64,000 bases of DNA from Verrucomicrobiota bacterium (GCA_003219175.1 QHPU01000047.1:1-64000); one strand, 5' to 3'; counted from the first letter of the stretch, positions 51,340-62,083 are shown. The notes: generated by a model from the sequence alone, not told the origin. Numbers and translations are program-made.

Positions 51340-52160
51340 TTTGTGTCGGTCTTGTGTTGAATTTGCTGAATTAAATCGGTGACCACGCTGTTAACCTTGC
51401 GGACGTCATCCGGGCTGGGAGATCTGCCGGCTGGAAACGTCACCAGTTTTTCGAGATTCGTCAGCTGTTCGTTCACATTTTTGACCAAAGGATCAGTGCG
51501 CAACTCTGGCGAAATATCATTCAACTTCGACTGGATAAAGCTTACCAATGCGGGTTGCCGCAGTAGTTTCGCGCTGCGTTCATCATAATTAGTCGCAACC
51601 GAACCACTCACGACTTGGGTCCCGCGAATCCAGCCGCCAATACTGACTAAAATCACCAAATCCTGGTCGCTATGCGATTGCATCGAGTTCTTCACTTCGT
51701 TTTGCGTCGCCTCGAGTTCTTCCTGAAGCGAATCCCACTGGTTCGTTTCCGCAAAATCATTGATGCTGTTGCTTCGAACGAGAATGTTCTGGCTAACGCC
51801 GAGTGCTTTGGCCAGTTTGATCACATCCGAGCCAATGTTTTTTACCTGCTGGCTATCTTGCGCTTCGATGGCGATAAAACCATCCGCAATTAATCCCCCA
51901 AGGTTGAGCGCAAGCTGCGCGCGATTTTTATAGGTGGTGGGGATCGGAGCGCGATAGGCGCCGGTCCAATTCGGCTTCCCTGGTTTTTGCAGAGCAGCAA
52001 AAAGTTCGCCGGGCGTCGGAATGGTGATGGCGTCGGTGCGTGCCGCTTTTGCCATCTGATCGGGCGCGAGCTTGGCGGGCTGGGGCGCACCAATCAATGC
52101 GCCAACCGCAATCGGCAACAATAAAAGGGCGGTTCGTCCGCGGACCAACATGAGGCTCAT
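51336..52160 (-). CDS. secreted helical protein of unknown function
   Basis: A 274-residue protein with an N-terminal signal (LLLLPIAVGALIGAP). The rest is largely helical and soluble: LALNLGGLIADGFIAIEAQD, VIKLAKALGVSQNILVRSNS, and a repeat-free C-terminus rich in Asn, Leu and Lys. No catalytic motif is seen. It is the first gene of the eight-gene minus-strand envelope cluster and overlaps the next gene by 4 bp, which hints at a shared function with the small beta-rich protein. Confidence 0.75.
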   Translation of the reverse strand: MSLMLVRGRTALLLLPIAVGALIGAPQPAKLAPDQMAKAARTDAITIPTPGELFAALQKPGKPNWTGAYRAPIPTTYKNRAQLALNLGGLIADGFIAIEAQDSQQVKNIGSDVIKLAKALGVSQNILVRSNSINDFAETNQWDSLQEELEATQNEVKNSMQSHSDQDLVILVSIGGWIRGTQVVSGSVATNYDERSAKLLRQPALVSFIQSKLNDISPELRTDPLVKNVNEQLTNLEKLVTFPAGRSPSPDDVRKVNSVVTDLIQQIQHKTDTK

Positions 52161-52232
52161 ACCGTACTAATCTGGATCGAGATTACCAGCGCGAATGTTC
52201 TTGCGGGGAGGGCAGGTTACTAGCCGAAACGC

Positions 52233-53644
<1,412 letters not shown>

Positions 53645-53645
<1 letters not shown>

Positions 53646-53995
53646 TGGATCAGCCCGGCTATGCTGATTTCCGTGCGCGTCGCGAGGCCACGATCTGGCA
53701 GCGATTAAACCGGGTACTTTTCGTCCTGTTATTTCTCGCGCTCTGGTTGGTGATAATTAGTTTGTTCGTTCCCCTTTACAAACAGAAGCAGGCAGCATTG
53801 GCCGAGCTCGATGGCCTCCAGGCGCAGACGGATGAACAAAAGGTTCTGCTGGCGCGAGCGACGCGAGAGATCAACTGGCTCAAAACCGATCCAACTTATC
53901 TCGAAACCATCGCGCGCGATCGACTTGATCTGATGAAGGAAGGAGAAACCATCTTCAGGCTGGAGCCGGCGAAGAGTTCGAAGCCGCAGCGATAG
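53645..53995 (+). CDS. FtsB/DivIC-family septum formation protein
   Basis: A 116-residue protein with one transmembrane helix (about 22-43) followed by a coiled coil (KQKQAALAELDGLQAQTDEQ) and the C-terminal DPTYLETIARDRLDLMKEGE motif of FtsB/DivIC proteins. Such proteins link FtsQ and FtsL in the divisome. It starts at a GTG that shares its first base with the eno stop, and eno-ftsB is a common gene pair in Gram-negative bacteria. Confidence 0.9.
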
Positions 53996-54069
53996 CATTG
54001 TGTAGGCGCTCGCCGCGGCGAGCGCGGCAACGCTTTGCGTCGAGTCGAACCTTCGAGTATCTTTCCGCC

Positions 54070-55207
54070 ATGGCTAACGAGATTGCGATTGTTGATGGAA
54101 AAGACTTAAGGAAACGCGCGGGCGCACTGCGGAGGTTTCTTTGAGGTCGACAAGCTGCAGCAACAATTAAGCGCTCTGGAAGGGCGAATGGCCGCGCCCG
54201 ATTTCTGGAGCAACCGCGAACGCGCCCAGGACGACGTCGAGGAAGTGTCGCGCTTGAAGTCGCTCATTAACCCGGTTCGCGAACTGGAACGCGAGATTGC
54301 AGACTTCGATGCTCTGCGGCAACTGGCCGAGGAGGAGAGCGATACTCACGCTCGCGCCGAAGCGGAATGCGAGGTAGTGCAGGAACATGAACGACTCGCT
54401 CAGAAATTAGCGGACTTCGAGTTGCGCCAATTTCTTGCCGGCGAAAACGATCGCGCCAACGCCTTTCTCACCATTCACTCTGGCGCCGGTGGTACCGAGT
54501 CGTGTGATTGGGCCGATATGTTATTGCGAATGTACCAGCGCTGGATCGAGCGTCACGGTTTCAAATCGCAAATGGTCGATATTCAAACAGGCGAAGAAGT
54601 GGGGATTAAATCGGCGACCTTGCTGGTCACGGGCGAATACGTCTTTGGCTACTTGAATACCGAGCGAGGGGTCCATCGCCTCGTTCGAATCTCGCCCTTC
54701 GATGCCAACAAACGGCGACACACCTCGTTTGCCAGTGTCGATGTCGTTCCCGAAATCGCCGAGAGCGCACCGATTGAAATCAATCCGGCAGATCTCGAGA
54801 TCGGCACTTATCGCAGCGGCGGAAAAGGCGGCCAGAATGTGAACAAAGTGGAAACGGCCGTTCGAATTATGCACAAACCAACAGGTATCGTGGTGGCGTG
54901 CCAGGCGGAGCGAAGCCAGCTGCGCAATCGGGAACTTGCAATCAAAATGCTGAAAGCGAAACTTTACGAACTGGAGCAGGATAAGAAGAGGGCCGAGATG
55001 GACCGCCGCTATGGAGAAAAGGGGGACGTGGCCTGGGGAAACCAGATTCGCTCGTACGTCTTTCAACCCTACCAGATGGTGAAAGATCATCGGACCGGCG
55101 CAGAAACGAGCAATGTGCAAGCGGTGATGGACGGCGACTTGGACATTTTTATCCAGGCGAAATTGCGCGGACAAAGGGCCGATGGCGAGAATCAATCTGA
55201 GGACTAA
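54070..55207 (+). CDS. prfB: peptide chain release factor 2 (programmed +1 frameshift)
   Basis: RF2, recognising UGA and UAA stops. The coding sequence starts at ATG 54070, reads 24 codons to CTT followed by an in-frame TGA (54142-54144), then shifts +1 to continue as [20 protein letters not shown] to the stop ending at 55207, giving about 378 residues. RF2 hallmarks are the SPF tripeptide in [13 protein letters not shown] and the GGQ loop in [18 protein letters not shown]. The arrangement is the known autoregulatory frameshift of RF2 genes: low RF2 favours the shift. Confidence 0.95.
54131..54144 (+). promoter_or_regulatory. RF2 programmed frameshift signal
   Basis: GGAGG (54131-54135), three bases, then CTT TGA: an internal Shine-Dalgarno sequence placed exactly three bases before the shift codon, the same spacing as in the classic E. 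coli prfB site. Base 54142 is skipped and reading resumes at GAG (54143). Confidence 0.93.
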
Positions 55208-55213
55208 CGAGAA

Positions 55214-56665
55214 CTAGGGCGATGGGCTTTCGTCGTAAACTTCAACCAGTGCCGTCCCGCTCGTCCCCCCTACGCCGCTAACCAGCGCGGTATAATTGCC
55301 GGGATTAAGAGTTCGAGCCATGGCTGATTCCTTCGGGTTCGATGGCGCTTTGCCATCAGCGATGATGGTAGCGGCTTCCGGGCTTTGCTGCCAATCGTTG
55401 TTCGCTTCGACCAAATTGCCGTTGCCGTCGCGCAATTGCAGAAACGGGTCTGCCAGCACGCCAGTGACCCCCCGTTGGGTGAGGCTTGGCCCGAGAGCGC
55501 GAATCACCACCGGCTTTGCTACGCTTCCCCCAACAATAACGCCCCCGATAAGAATGGAAGCGCCGGTGCCAACCTGAGCACGCGTGGACACATTGCCGAG
55601 GCGACTGCTCGACTTGCGCAAATCGTAAACTTCGAAGAGTGCGACTCCGCTTTGCGCGGGTTGCTGCGCGTCAGAATATGATCTGACAATGGCGGTATAA
55701 TTTCCGGGATTTAGAGTAACCAGGAGCGCTGACTCGATACTATTAGGTGGGTCGCGATGGTAACTGCAGATGGTTTCGGCGTCACTGCTGATAAACCAGT
55801 CATCGTTGGAAGCGATGAGATTGTTGTTAGCATCGTAGAGTTCGATGACCGAATCACCCAGGGCGCCGGGAATACCATAGCTAGCGAGCGAGTAGGCCAG
55901 ACATCGAACAATTAGTTGCACAGGTTGTGATCCCTGGACAATGAAGCCGCCGATGAGCACGTTGTTGCCTGTAAAAGTCGTGCCCCGTGCGGAAAGATCC
56001 ATCAACACCGGCGCGTTCGGAATTGAGTTGTAAGCCGGGCCAGTCCCGTAAATCGCAATCGCGCCGTTGATGTCATCCTGGGCGAGCGTGTCGAGGTCGC
56101 TCACACGGGAGTTCATGATCGCAATTACCGTCTGCTTGGGCTGGGCCTGGTCCGGATGATCAAGTCCAACGGTATGGCCAAACTCATGAATGGCGACGCG
56201 ATGAAAATCATAAACTGGAGGTGTCAGCGGTCCACGATACGAATCCCATGCAATCGCATTATTGAAGACGGTATCGGTCTCTTCGAAATTGCCATTCCGG
56301 TAGGCCAGCAAGGTCACGGCGAGCACACCGCTGCCGAAGTTGTCGCCGAAGATCTTGTTATCAAACATGACCGACATCTCATCGTCGCCTTCTGCCGGTA
56401 CGACCGGGGAGTTTTTGACCCAGGAAAATTGGAGGTGAGCGAGGTGCGGGTTCCACGTCTGGAGAGCGTCAATGGCCGAATCATTAAACGAAGTGAACCC
56501 GTCTCGCAGAGTACGGGTTCCGCTGCCGAGGGAAAGCTGCATGACGACGGTGCGGTCTTTGACCCATGCGATTGGGGTACCGTTATCAAATTCTCGGACG
56601 TAACCGAAGGCCGGCGAGACGATGGCAACAAAAACAGCTGCTATGAAAAAACGCTTAATTTTCAC
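55214..56665 (-). CDS. secreted matrixin-type zinc protease with two C-terminal beta modules
   Basis: A 483-residue protein with a signal peptide (KIKRFFIAAVFVAIVSPAFG), a metzincin catalytic domain with HEFGHTVGLDH (His160, Glu161, His164, His170) and a following IMNS Met-turn. Two C-terminal modules at about 224-352 and 359-479 run STRAQVGTGASILIGG...RALGPSL...NNDWQQ...PGNYTALVSG...ALVEVYD. The same module type is duplicated in the esterase at 18510-20255. It probably digests proteins outside the cell. It overlaps the end of the SprT-like gene by 11 bp. Confidence 0.9.
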   Translation of the reverse strand: MKIKRFFIAAVFVAIVSPAFGYVREFDNGTPIAWVKDRTVVMQLSLGSGTRTLRDGFTSFNDSAIDALQTWNPHLAHLQFSWVKNSPVVPAEGDDEMSVMFDNKIFGDNFGSGVLAVTLLAYRNGNFEETDTVFNNAIAWDSYRGPLTPPVYDFHRVAIHEFGHTVGLDHPDQAQPKQTVIAIMNSRVSDLDTLAQDDINGAIAIYGTGPAYNSIPNAPVLMDLSARGTTFTGNNVLIGGFIVQGSQPVQLIVRCLAYSLASYGIPGALGDSVIELYDANNNLIASNDDWFISSDAETICSYHRDPPNSIESALLVTLNPGNYTAIVRSYSDAQQPAQSGVALFEVYDLRKSSSRLGNVSTRAQVGTGASILIGGVIVGGSVAKPVVIRALGPSLTQRGVTGVLADPFLQLRDGNGNLVEANNDWQQSPEAATIIADGKAPSNPKESAMARTLNPGNYTALVSGVGGTSGTALVEVYDESPSP

Positions 56666-57281
56666 GTGGGGGATTTACTGAAAGAGCAGGAAATCTACTA
56701 GGAGAGCAGTTTTTGACAAGGTGAAGCCGGAAACGTTCATCGTAATTTCCCCGCGAAAACCTTCGGCAGCAAGCGAGGCAGGCGGTGGCCCGGCCAATCC
56801 GGCGCACTCGGGGAAAATGACGCCGACAGTTCTTGCAACGGTACACAAATCGACGACGCAGAGCACGGCCGACCAATGGCAAAGTATGACCGGCGCGCTC
56901 GGCTGGGATTCCAAGATCACAACACGCTTTCCGCCATTGGGGTCCGTGCGGCAGAATCCGTCTGCGCGAGCGGAAATGTGCCAACAGATGGGCCAACTCA
57001 TGGCGCAGCGTTCGATCGATTTCAGCAGGCCCGAATTTTTGCAAAGCTGGATTAAGCAAAATGAGGCAGCGCTGGAAATCAGCACGACCGACGGTGGTAC
57101 GCATCCGATCGTTCCATCCCACTCGTAAACGTGCCGCCAGATTTTCGGCCCGGAGGCCGAGCAAAAGCGACACCGCGTGTTCTTGTAGGGCGACCGCCGA
57201 CGGCAGACGGAAAACAACGGGCGTCTCGAAACAGAACTCGAGCTGTTTAAACGGCGACTTTTCTCTTGCGGCGTCTCGCAT
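56655..57281 (-). CDS. SprT-like metalloprotease-domain protein
   Basis: A 208-residue protein with the zinc motif HELAHLLAH and a C-terminal zinc ribbon (YRCKNCRRHFPRVRR then CLACC), the SprT/Spartan-like layout. RVGWNDRMRTTVGRADF and LILLNPALQKFG precede the motif as in SprT proteins. Bacterial members are poorly characterised; eukaryotic relatives repair DNA-protein crosslinks. The ATG at 57281 lies inside the end of the cysteine desulfurase gene (35-bp overlap). Very Arg-rich. Confidence 0.85.
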   Translation of the reverse strand: MRDAAREKSPFKQLEFCFETPVVFRLPSAVALQEHAVSLLLGLRAENLAARLRVGWNDRMRTTVGRADFQRCLILLNPALQKFGPAEIDRTLRHELAHLLAHFRSRRRILPHGPQWRKACCDLGIPAERAGHTLPLVGRALRRRFVYRCKNCRRHFPRVRRIGRATACLACCRRFSRGNYDERFRLHLVKNCSPSRFPALSVNPPREN

Positions 57282-58407
57282 TCGTTCGCTGCACAATCTC
57301 GGAAACGATCCCGGCGGTTGTGGAAATTTCCCTCGCAGTCGTGTGTTTGCCGAGCGAAAACCGGATCGCCGATTTGGCGAGCGCCAGCGGCAGACCCATG
57401 GCCAGCAAAACGTGCGATGCCATTACGCTCCCAACCATGCAGGCGGATCCACTCGATGCGCATATGCCTTCGAGGTCGAGTGCCATCAGCATGGTTTCTG
57501 AATCGAGCTCCGGAAGACTGACATTCAAGGTGTTTGCCAATCGGCAGTTGGCGTCACCATTTAACACCACTGACTCAATCTGCCCGGAAATTTCCTGCCA
57601 AAGTTGATCGCGCAATTTCTTTTGGCGCGCCTGTTCGAACTCGCGATCGCGTTGCACAAACTCCGCCGCCGCAGCCATGCCGGCAATCATCGCGACATTT
57701 TCTGTCCCAGGTCGCCGCTGATTTTCATGAGCGCCGCCGAACTGAATTGGTTCAATCGGAATTCCGCTCCGCAAAAACAAAAGCCCGGCACCCTTGGGTC
57801 CGTAAAATTTGTGAGCCGCAAAACTGGCGGCGTCAACGAGGCAAACCGTTTCGCCAGAAATCTTTCCGAACGATTGCACCATGTCAGTGTGCAAGAGAAC
57901 GCCACGTTCCCGACAGATTTCCGAGATCTCGCGCAGCGGCTGAATTACGCCGGTTTCATTGTTCGCGTGCATAACAGAGACGAGCACGGTCTCGTCTCGA
58001 ATCGAATCGGCCAATTGATTCAGATCGATGAGGCCGTTTTCTGAGATGCTGAGCCATGTGACCTCGAAACCTTCACACTCCTCCAGATGCTCAACCGTAT
58101 TTAGAACTGCGTGATGTTCGGTTTTCGCGCTGATTACATGTTTGCCCGGTGCCGCGCGACTGCGGGCGAGGCCCAAAATAGCAAGATTGTTCGCTTCCGT
58201 TCCGCCGCTCGTAAAAATCAACTCGTGCGGTTTCGTGCCGAGCAAACTTGCCAGCTGGTCGCGCGCGTCGTCGACCGCAGCGCGTGCCTCGCGTCCGGCG
58301 CCGTGAACGCTCGAAGGATTACCGAACTTTTCCTCAAGAAATGGCAGCATCGCCGCTCGCGCCGGCTCACATAAAGGCGTCGTCGCGTTGTAATCGAGAT
58401 AAATCAT
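57247..58407 (-). CDS. cysteine desulfurase (NifS/IscS family)
   Basis: PLP enzyme that removes sulfur from cysteine for Fe-S clusters and tRNA thiolation. A 386-residue protein with MIYLDYNATTPL, TSGGTEANNLAILGLARS, KTEHHAVLNT, SVMHANNETGVIQP, the PLP Lys in FAAHKFYGPKGAG, RPGTENVAM, and the sulfur-accepting Cys in ASSGSACMVGS. The RFSLGKHTTAREI end is typical. It follows the serine acetyltransferase gene with a 4-bp overlap, so cysteine formation and use are coupled here. Confidence 0.94.
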   Translation of the reverse strand: MIYLDYNATTPLCEPARAAMLPFLEEKFGNPSSVHGAGREARAAVDDARDQLASLLGTKPHELIFTSGGTEANNLAILGLARSRAAPGKHVISAKTEHHAVLNTVEHLEECEGFEVTWLSISENGLIDLNQLADSIRDETVLVSVMHANNETGVIQPLREISEICRERGVLLHTDMVQSFGKISGETVCLVDAASFAAHKFYGPKGAGLLFLRSGIPIEPIQFGGAHENQRRPGTENVAMIAGMAAAAEFVQRDREFEQARQKKLRDQLWQEISGQIESVVLNGDANCRLANTLNVSLPELDSETMLMALDLEGICASSGSACMVGSVMASHVLLAMGLPLALAKSAIRFSLGKHTTAREISTTAGIVSEIVQRTNARRRKRKVAV

Positions 58408-59330
58408 CCGCCGAAACTACCGTTTCTCCGGCCGCGCAGGCGTGGACGCTTTTGTACAATGTGCAATTGTGTCTCCTCGTAGGACACAAGCGAATCCGCC
58501 GGCACGCTTTGCACCAGAAAAACGTTGCCGCCGATGGTAGTGCGTGCCCCGATCACCGTTTCGCCGCCCAGCACGGTCGAGTTCGGATAAATCGTGACAT
58601 CGTCTTCCACCGTCGGGTGCCGCTTCCCGCCCTTTTTAATTCTGCCCTCTTCGTCCTTCTGAAAGCTTCGCGCGCCAAGGGTGACGCCATGATACAACTT
58701 CACCCGCGTTCCGATTTCACAGGTCTCGCCAATGACGACGCCGGTGCCGTGATCGATAAAAAAGTGTGAACCGATTTTCGCTCCGGGATGAATATCGATA
58801 CCGGTGCGGCTGTGGGCCCACTCTGTCATGATTCGCGGGATGAGCGGCAGATTGCGCAAATAAAGTTCGTGCGCCATGCGTTGAATGGCGATCGCCTCCA
58901 GCGCGGGATACGCGAGGATGATTTCCTCGTAGCTGGTGGCGGCCGGGTCACCCTCGTAAGCCGCATCAATATCCGTCCACAGCATTTTGCGCACGGCCGG
59001 CAATTGCGAAAAGAATTCCGCCAGCAATTCCTCAGCCCGCTTTTCCACGGCCGTGTCCGGCGGATATTTGCCAAGGCTTTTGCAAAACTCCGGTTTCAAT
59101 CGCGAGTGCAAGTTGCGCAGCCGACTTCGCGTTACCTCCGGCAAATCGCTAGAGTCGAACAACGGTTCCCCGCGAAAACCGGGGAACATCAAACTCATCA
59201 ATTCGGCGCAGGCCGCGTCGACGGCCGAACGGGATGGGAGCAGGGCGGCGGCGGCCAGATAATTAATCCCGCCGTCTTCCGTATAGGTTTGAAGCAACTC
59301 CTCGGCCCCGTCGCGCACGGTTGGTTCCAT
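58404..59330 (-). CDS. cysE: serine O-acetyltransferase (EpsC-type CysE)
   Basis: Makes O-acetylserine for cysteine synthesis. A 308-residue protein with a helical N-terminal domain and a left-handed beta-helix C-terminus with hexapeptide repeats: GIDIHPGAKIGSHFFIDHGT, GVVIGETCEIGTRVKLYHGV, TLGARSFQKDEEG, RHPTVEDDVTIYPNSTVLGG. The His in DHGTGVVIGET is catalytic. The C-terminal 25 residues are Arg/Gly-rich. The 214 bp upstream to 59544 contains a hairpin (CGTGCC...GGCACG near 59491-59514) and no gene. Confidence 0.94.
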   Translation of the reverse strand: MEPTVRDGAEELLQTYTEDGGINYLAAAALLPSRSAVDAACAELMSLMFPGFRGEPLFDSSDLPEVTRSRLRNLHSRLKPEFCKSLGKYPPDTAVEKRAEELLAEFFSQLPAVRKMLWTDIDAAYEGDPAATSYEEIILAYPALEAIAIQRMAHELYLRNLPLIPRIMTEWAHSRTGIDIHPGAKIGSHFFIDHGTGVVIGETCEIGTRVKLYHGVTLGARSFQKDEEGRIKKGGKRHPTVEDDVTIYPNSTVLGGETVIGARTTIGGNVFLVQSVPADSLVSYEETQLHIVQKRPRLRGRRNGSFGG

Positions 59331-59544
59331 CTCCAGGAATATGCCGCGGGCATGGCACGATGGAAAATGGAAAGTCGAGCTTGACGAAGGAGACCGGATT
59401 TTATTCAGCCGAATAAAATGTTTCGCTTGCGGTCAAACACAGCCGTCGATTTGGAGCGTCACGATATCTCTATGACGGCAGAGCGGCGACCCGTGCCCTT
59501 GTGGACACGGCACGTCTGCTCAGAAACTAAATAGAAAACCAAAA

Positions 59545-59877
59545 ATGAAGAAACTACTACTCAGCATTGCGGTGGCCGCGGCTGCTCCGTTTGCGTGGGC
59601 GCAGGTCTCGGAGACGACAACCTCGACGACTACGACGACGGAAGGCGGCGGAACTATCACCGAGTTTACACCTGGCAGCGCCATTGTGTTGAAAGAAACC
59701 AGTGGCCCGCGGCGTTATCGCTTCGGCAAGACTGTCACCTATGTGACCAAGAGCGGTAAAACGCTCGACGAAGACACGGTCAGGACCCGGGTCAGGGTCG
59801 GCGTCCCGGTTCACGTCCACTATGTGGGCACCGGCGACGACATGATGGTGGACCGCGTCATCCTCGACGAAGACTAA
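59545..59877 (+). CDS. small secreted Thr-rich protein
   Basis: A 110-residue protein with a signal peptide (KKLLLSIAVAAAAPFAWAQ), then a stretch of Thr/Ser (ETTTSTTTTTEGGGTITEF). The rest is beta-rich with SGPRRYRFGKTVTYVTKSGK then VRVGVPVHVHYVGTGDDMMV. Similar small exported proteins occur repeatedly in Verrucomicrobia genomes, without known function, in my recollection. It stands alone. Confidence 0.7.
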   Translation: MKKLLLSIAVAAAAPFAWAQVSETTTSTTTTTEGGGTITEFTPGSAIVLKETSGPRRYRFGKTVTYVTKSGKTLDEDTVRTRVRVGVPVHVHYVGTGDDMMVDRVILDED

Positions 59878-59898
59878 GATTGGCTAATGTAGGGAGGT

Positions 59899-60048
59899 TC
59901 CGCCTTTCGCGAAGCGTGTGTAAAACGCAACGCGAAGGCGGATTCTCTTTGTCCACGGAGCGGCTGTTTCTGGCCTCATACGACAATCGTAGGGAGACGT
60001 CCCGCGGAGCCAACGAATTCTCTTTGGCTCGACAGTGTCTCGCCCTAC
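59899..60048. repeat. two-part hairpin element downstream of nadA
   Basis: First part: TCCGCCTTTCGCG (59899-59911) and CGCGAAGGCGGA (59931-59942) form one hairpin. Second part: CGTAGGGAGAC (59989-59999) and GTCTCGCCCTAC (60037-60048) are the ends of another palindrome with inner GCGGAGCC/GGCTCG similarity. It fills the gap between two convergent genes. Confidence 0.65.
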
Positions 60049-60055
60049 CAGGCCG

Positions 60056-61006
60056 CTATCGGCTCAGCTCGAGCATTCGCCGGATGGGCAATTCAGCCTG
60101 CGCGCGCAAGGGTTCGGGCAAAGTGATTTCCGGCGTCAAATCGCGCAGGGCGTTGAATGCTTTTTCCAACGTATTCATTTTCATGAACCGGCATTCGGCG
60201 CAGGCGCAATGTTCCGTCGGTCCGGGAATAAAATTCTTGCCCGGGATTTCGCGGCGGAGGCGGTGGAGCATACCGGCTTCGGTAACAATGATAATGTCTT
60301 TTGCCGGCGATTCCTTGCAATACGTCACCATCTTCTCGGTCGAGCAAACTTCGTCCGCTAACATTCGCACTGCTGCCATGCATTCCGGATGCACGACCAC
60401 GGGCGCGCCCGGATGTTCTTCACGAATCCTACGGATGCTGCGCGCGGTAAACTCGACGTGGACATAACAAGTGCCCCGCCATAAGTCCATTTTGCGCCCA
60501 GTCCTTTCCATTACCCACGCGCCCAGATTTTGGTCGGGAACAAAAAGAATATTGCGATCGGCCGGGGCAGCCTTGACGATTTTCTCCGCGTTGCCGCTGG
60601 TGCATATGACATCGCTGAGCGCTTTCACCCCTGCGCTGCAATTGATGTAAGCAATCACATAATAATTTTTGTCGGCATTCTTTTTCAAAAATGCGGCGAG
60701 GGCCGGTGGCGGACAGGATTCCGAAAGCGAACAACCCGCGTCGAGATCGGGCAGAACGACGCGCTTGGTCGGATTGATGATTTTTGCGGTCTCGGCCATG
60801 AAATGCACGCCACAGAAAAGAATGACTTCGGCATCAGTTTTCGCCGCCTGAAAACTCAGCCCGAGAGAATCGCCGACGAAGTCGGCTACCTCCTGAATTT
60901 CCCGCACCTGATAATTGTGCGCGAGAATGACAGCGTTGCGTTCACGTTTCAGTTCCGCGATGTCCGCCGCTAAATCAATGCCGTAATTAATACCCGCGGT
61001 TACCAC
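60056..61006 (-). CDS. nadA: quinolinate synthase
   Basis: Condenses iminoaspartate with dihydroxyacetone phosphate to quinolinate in NAD synthesis. A 316-residue protein with AVILAHNYQVREIQEVADFV, GDSLGLSFQAA, VLFCGVHFMAET-type (ILFCGVHFMAETAKI), a Cys-containing DAGCSLSESCPP loop, YINCSAGVKA and the C-terminal EHCACAECRFMKMN, whose Cys completes the [4Fe-4S] site. nadB and nadC are not adjacent. Confidence 0.95.
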   Translation of the reverse strand: MVTAGINYGIDLAADIAELKRERNAVILAHNYQVREIQEVADFVGDSLGLSFQAAKTDAEVILFCGVHFMAETAKIINPTKRVVLPDLDAGCSLSESCPPPALAAFLKKNADKNYYVIAYINCSAGVKALSDVICTSGNAEKIVKAAPADRNILFVPDQNLGAWVMERTGRKMDLWRGTCYVHVEFTARSIRRIREEHPGAPVVVHPECMAAVRMLADEVCSTEKMVTYCKESPAKDIIIVTEAGMLHRLRREIPGKNFIPGPTEHCACAECRFMKMNTLEKAFNALRDLTPEITLPEPLRAQAELPIRRMLELSR

Positions 61007-61111
61007 TGATTAATATCGGGCAAATTCCCGCGCACTCAACCGGCTGCTTGGAGGCCGGAGCTCTGCGACGCTTCCGAAAAGGCGCCGAACTTTTGCGGGA
61101 TCAATGAGCTT

Positions 61112-61957
61112 GTGAGAGATTCGGCGTCCTTTCAGAATAGCACGCAGGTGAAAAAACATTCCCTTGGTTTCATTGGTGCGGGCAAACTCGCTGGATCGGT
61201 TATTCGGGGATTGCTTCTTAAGAATTTTTGCGAGCCGGGTGCGATCGTTGCGAGCGAGCCGAATACCGAAACGCGCACGCGATTACAGAACGAGCTCGGC
61301 ATATCATTCGCCACCGCAAACACAGAGGTCGTGGAGAAAGCGGAAATTGTTTTCCTGGGCGTGAAACCACAAATGGTCTTGCCGGTTTTGCGCGAGCTCG
61401 GTGGCACGTTTGCTGACAAACTGGCGGTTTCATTCGCGGCCGGGATTCGCATCGCCCAAATGGAAGCAGTAACACCGGCGCGAATTATGCGTGTCCTCAC
61501 GAACACGCCGAGTGCAATCGGACACGCCGCGAGTGCGTTCGCCGGCGGATCACGCACGACGGATCAGGACCGGGAAAAAATACGGGCGATGTTCAGCGCA
61601 ATCGGCCTGGCGGTGCAAGTCGATGATGAACAAATGGACGCAGTAACCGCGCTTGCAGGCAGCGGTCCAGCATTTGTTTATGCCATGATCGAAGCCCTCG
61701 CACGCGGGGGCGTGAAGATGGGATTGACTAAACAGTCGGCACTGCGACTCGCCGCTCAAACTGCGCTGGGTGCCTCCGACCTGATGATTACGAGCGAAAA
61801 ATCCCCGGACGATCTCATTAAGATGGTGGTAACGCCCGGCGGAACAACCGCCGCCGGTTTGCGCGTACTGGACGAACGCGGCATCGCCGACGCGATTGCC
61901 GATGCGGTCAAAGCGGCAACTGAACGCGGCCAGGAAATGGCGCGAGAGAATAAGTAG
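61112..61957 (+). CDS. proC: pyrroline-5-carboxylate reductase
   Basis: Last step of proline synthesis. A 281-residue protein, GTG start at 61112, with the NAD(P)-binding LGFIGAGKLAGSVIRGLL, VFLGVKPQMVLPVLREL, RVLTNTPSAIGHAASAF, ALAGSGPAFVYAMIEALARG and the C-terminal KMVVTPGGTTAAGLRVLDER. The start is about 14 residues upstream of the Rossmann motif, which is longer than usual; a later non-ATG start is possible. Confidence 0.93.
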   Translation: MRDSASFQNSTQVKKHSLGFIGAGKLAGSVIRGLLLKNFCEPGAIVASEPNTETRTRLQNELGISFATANTEVVEKAEIVFLGVKPQMVLPVLRELGGTFADKLAVSFAAGIRIAQMEAVTPARIMRVLTNTPSAIGHAASAFAGGSRTTDQDREKIRAMFSAIGLAVQVDDEQMDAVTALAGSGPAFVYAMIEALARGGVKMGLTKQSALRLAAQTALGASDLMITSEKSPDDLIKMVVTPGGTTAAGLRVLDERGIADAIADAVKAATERGQEMARENK

Positions 61958-62070
61958 GGTGGATCGGCCGCTCCGCGGACAATGGTGAAAAGATGCTGCT
62001 ACGCCGCCTAACTTTAACATCGAAGTCCGAGCTGGACTGGCGCTAGGGACTGCTCGATTCACCTCGGCTG
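61956..62070. repeat. palindromic element related to 4909-5040
   Basis: Left end GGGTGGATCGGCCGCTCCGC and right end with AAGTCCGAGCTGGACTGGCG and TCGATTCACCTCGG form an imperfect inverted pair. The internal TTAACATCGAAGTCCGAGC matches the corresponding part of the 4909-5040 element. It lies between the convergent proC and aroE and overlaps the proC stop. Confidence 0.6.
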
Positions 62071-62083
62071 CTAGCTTCCTAAT

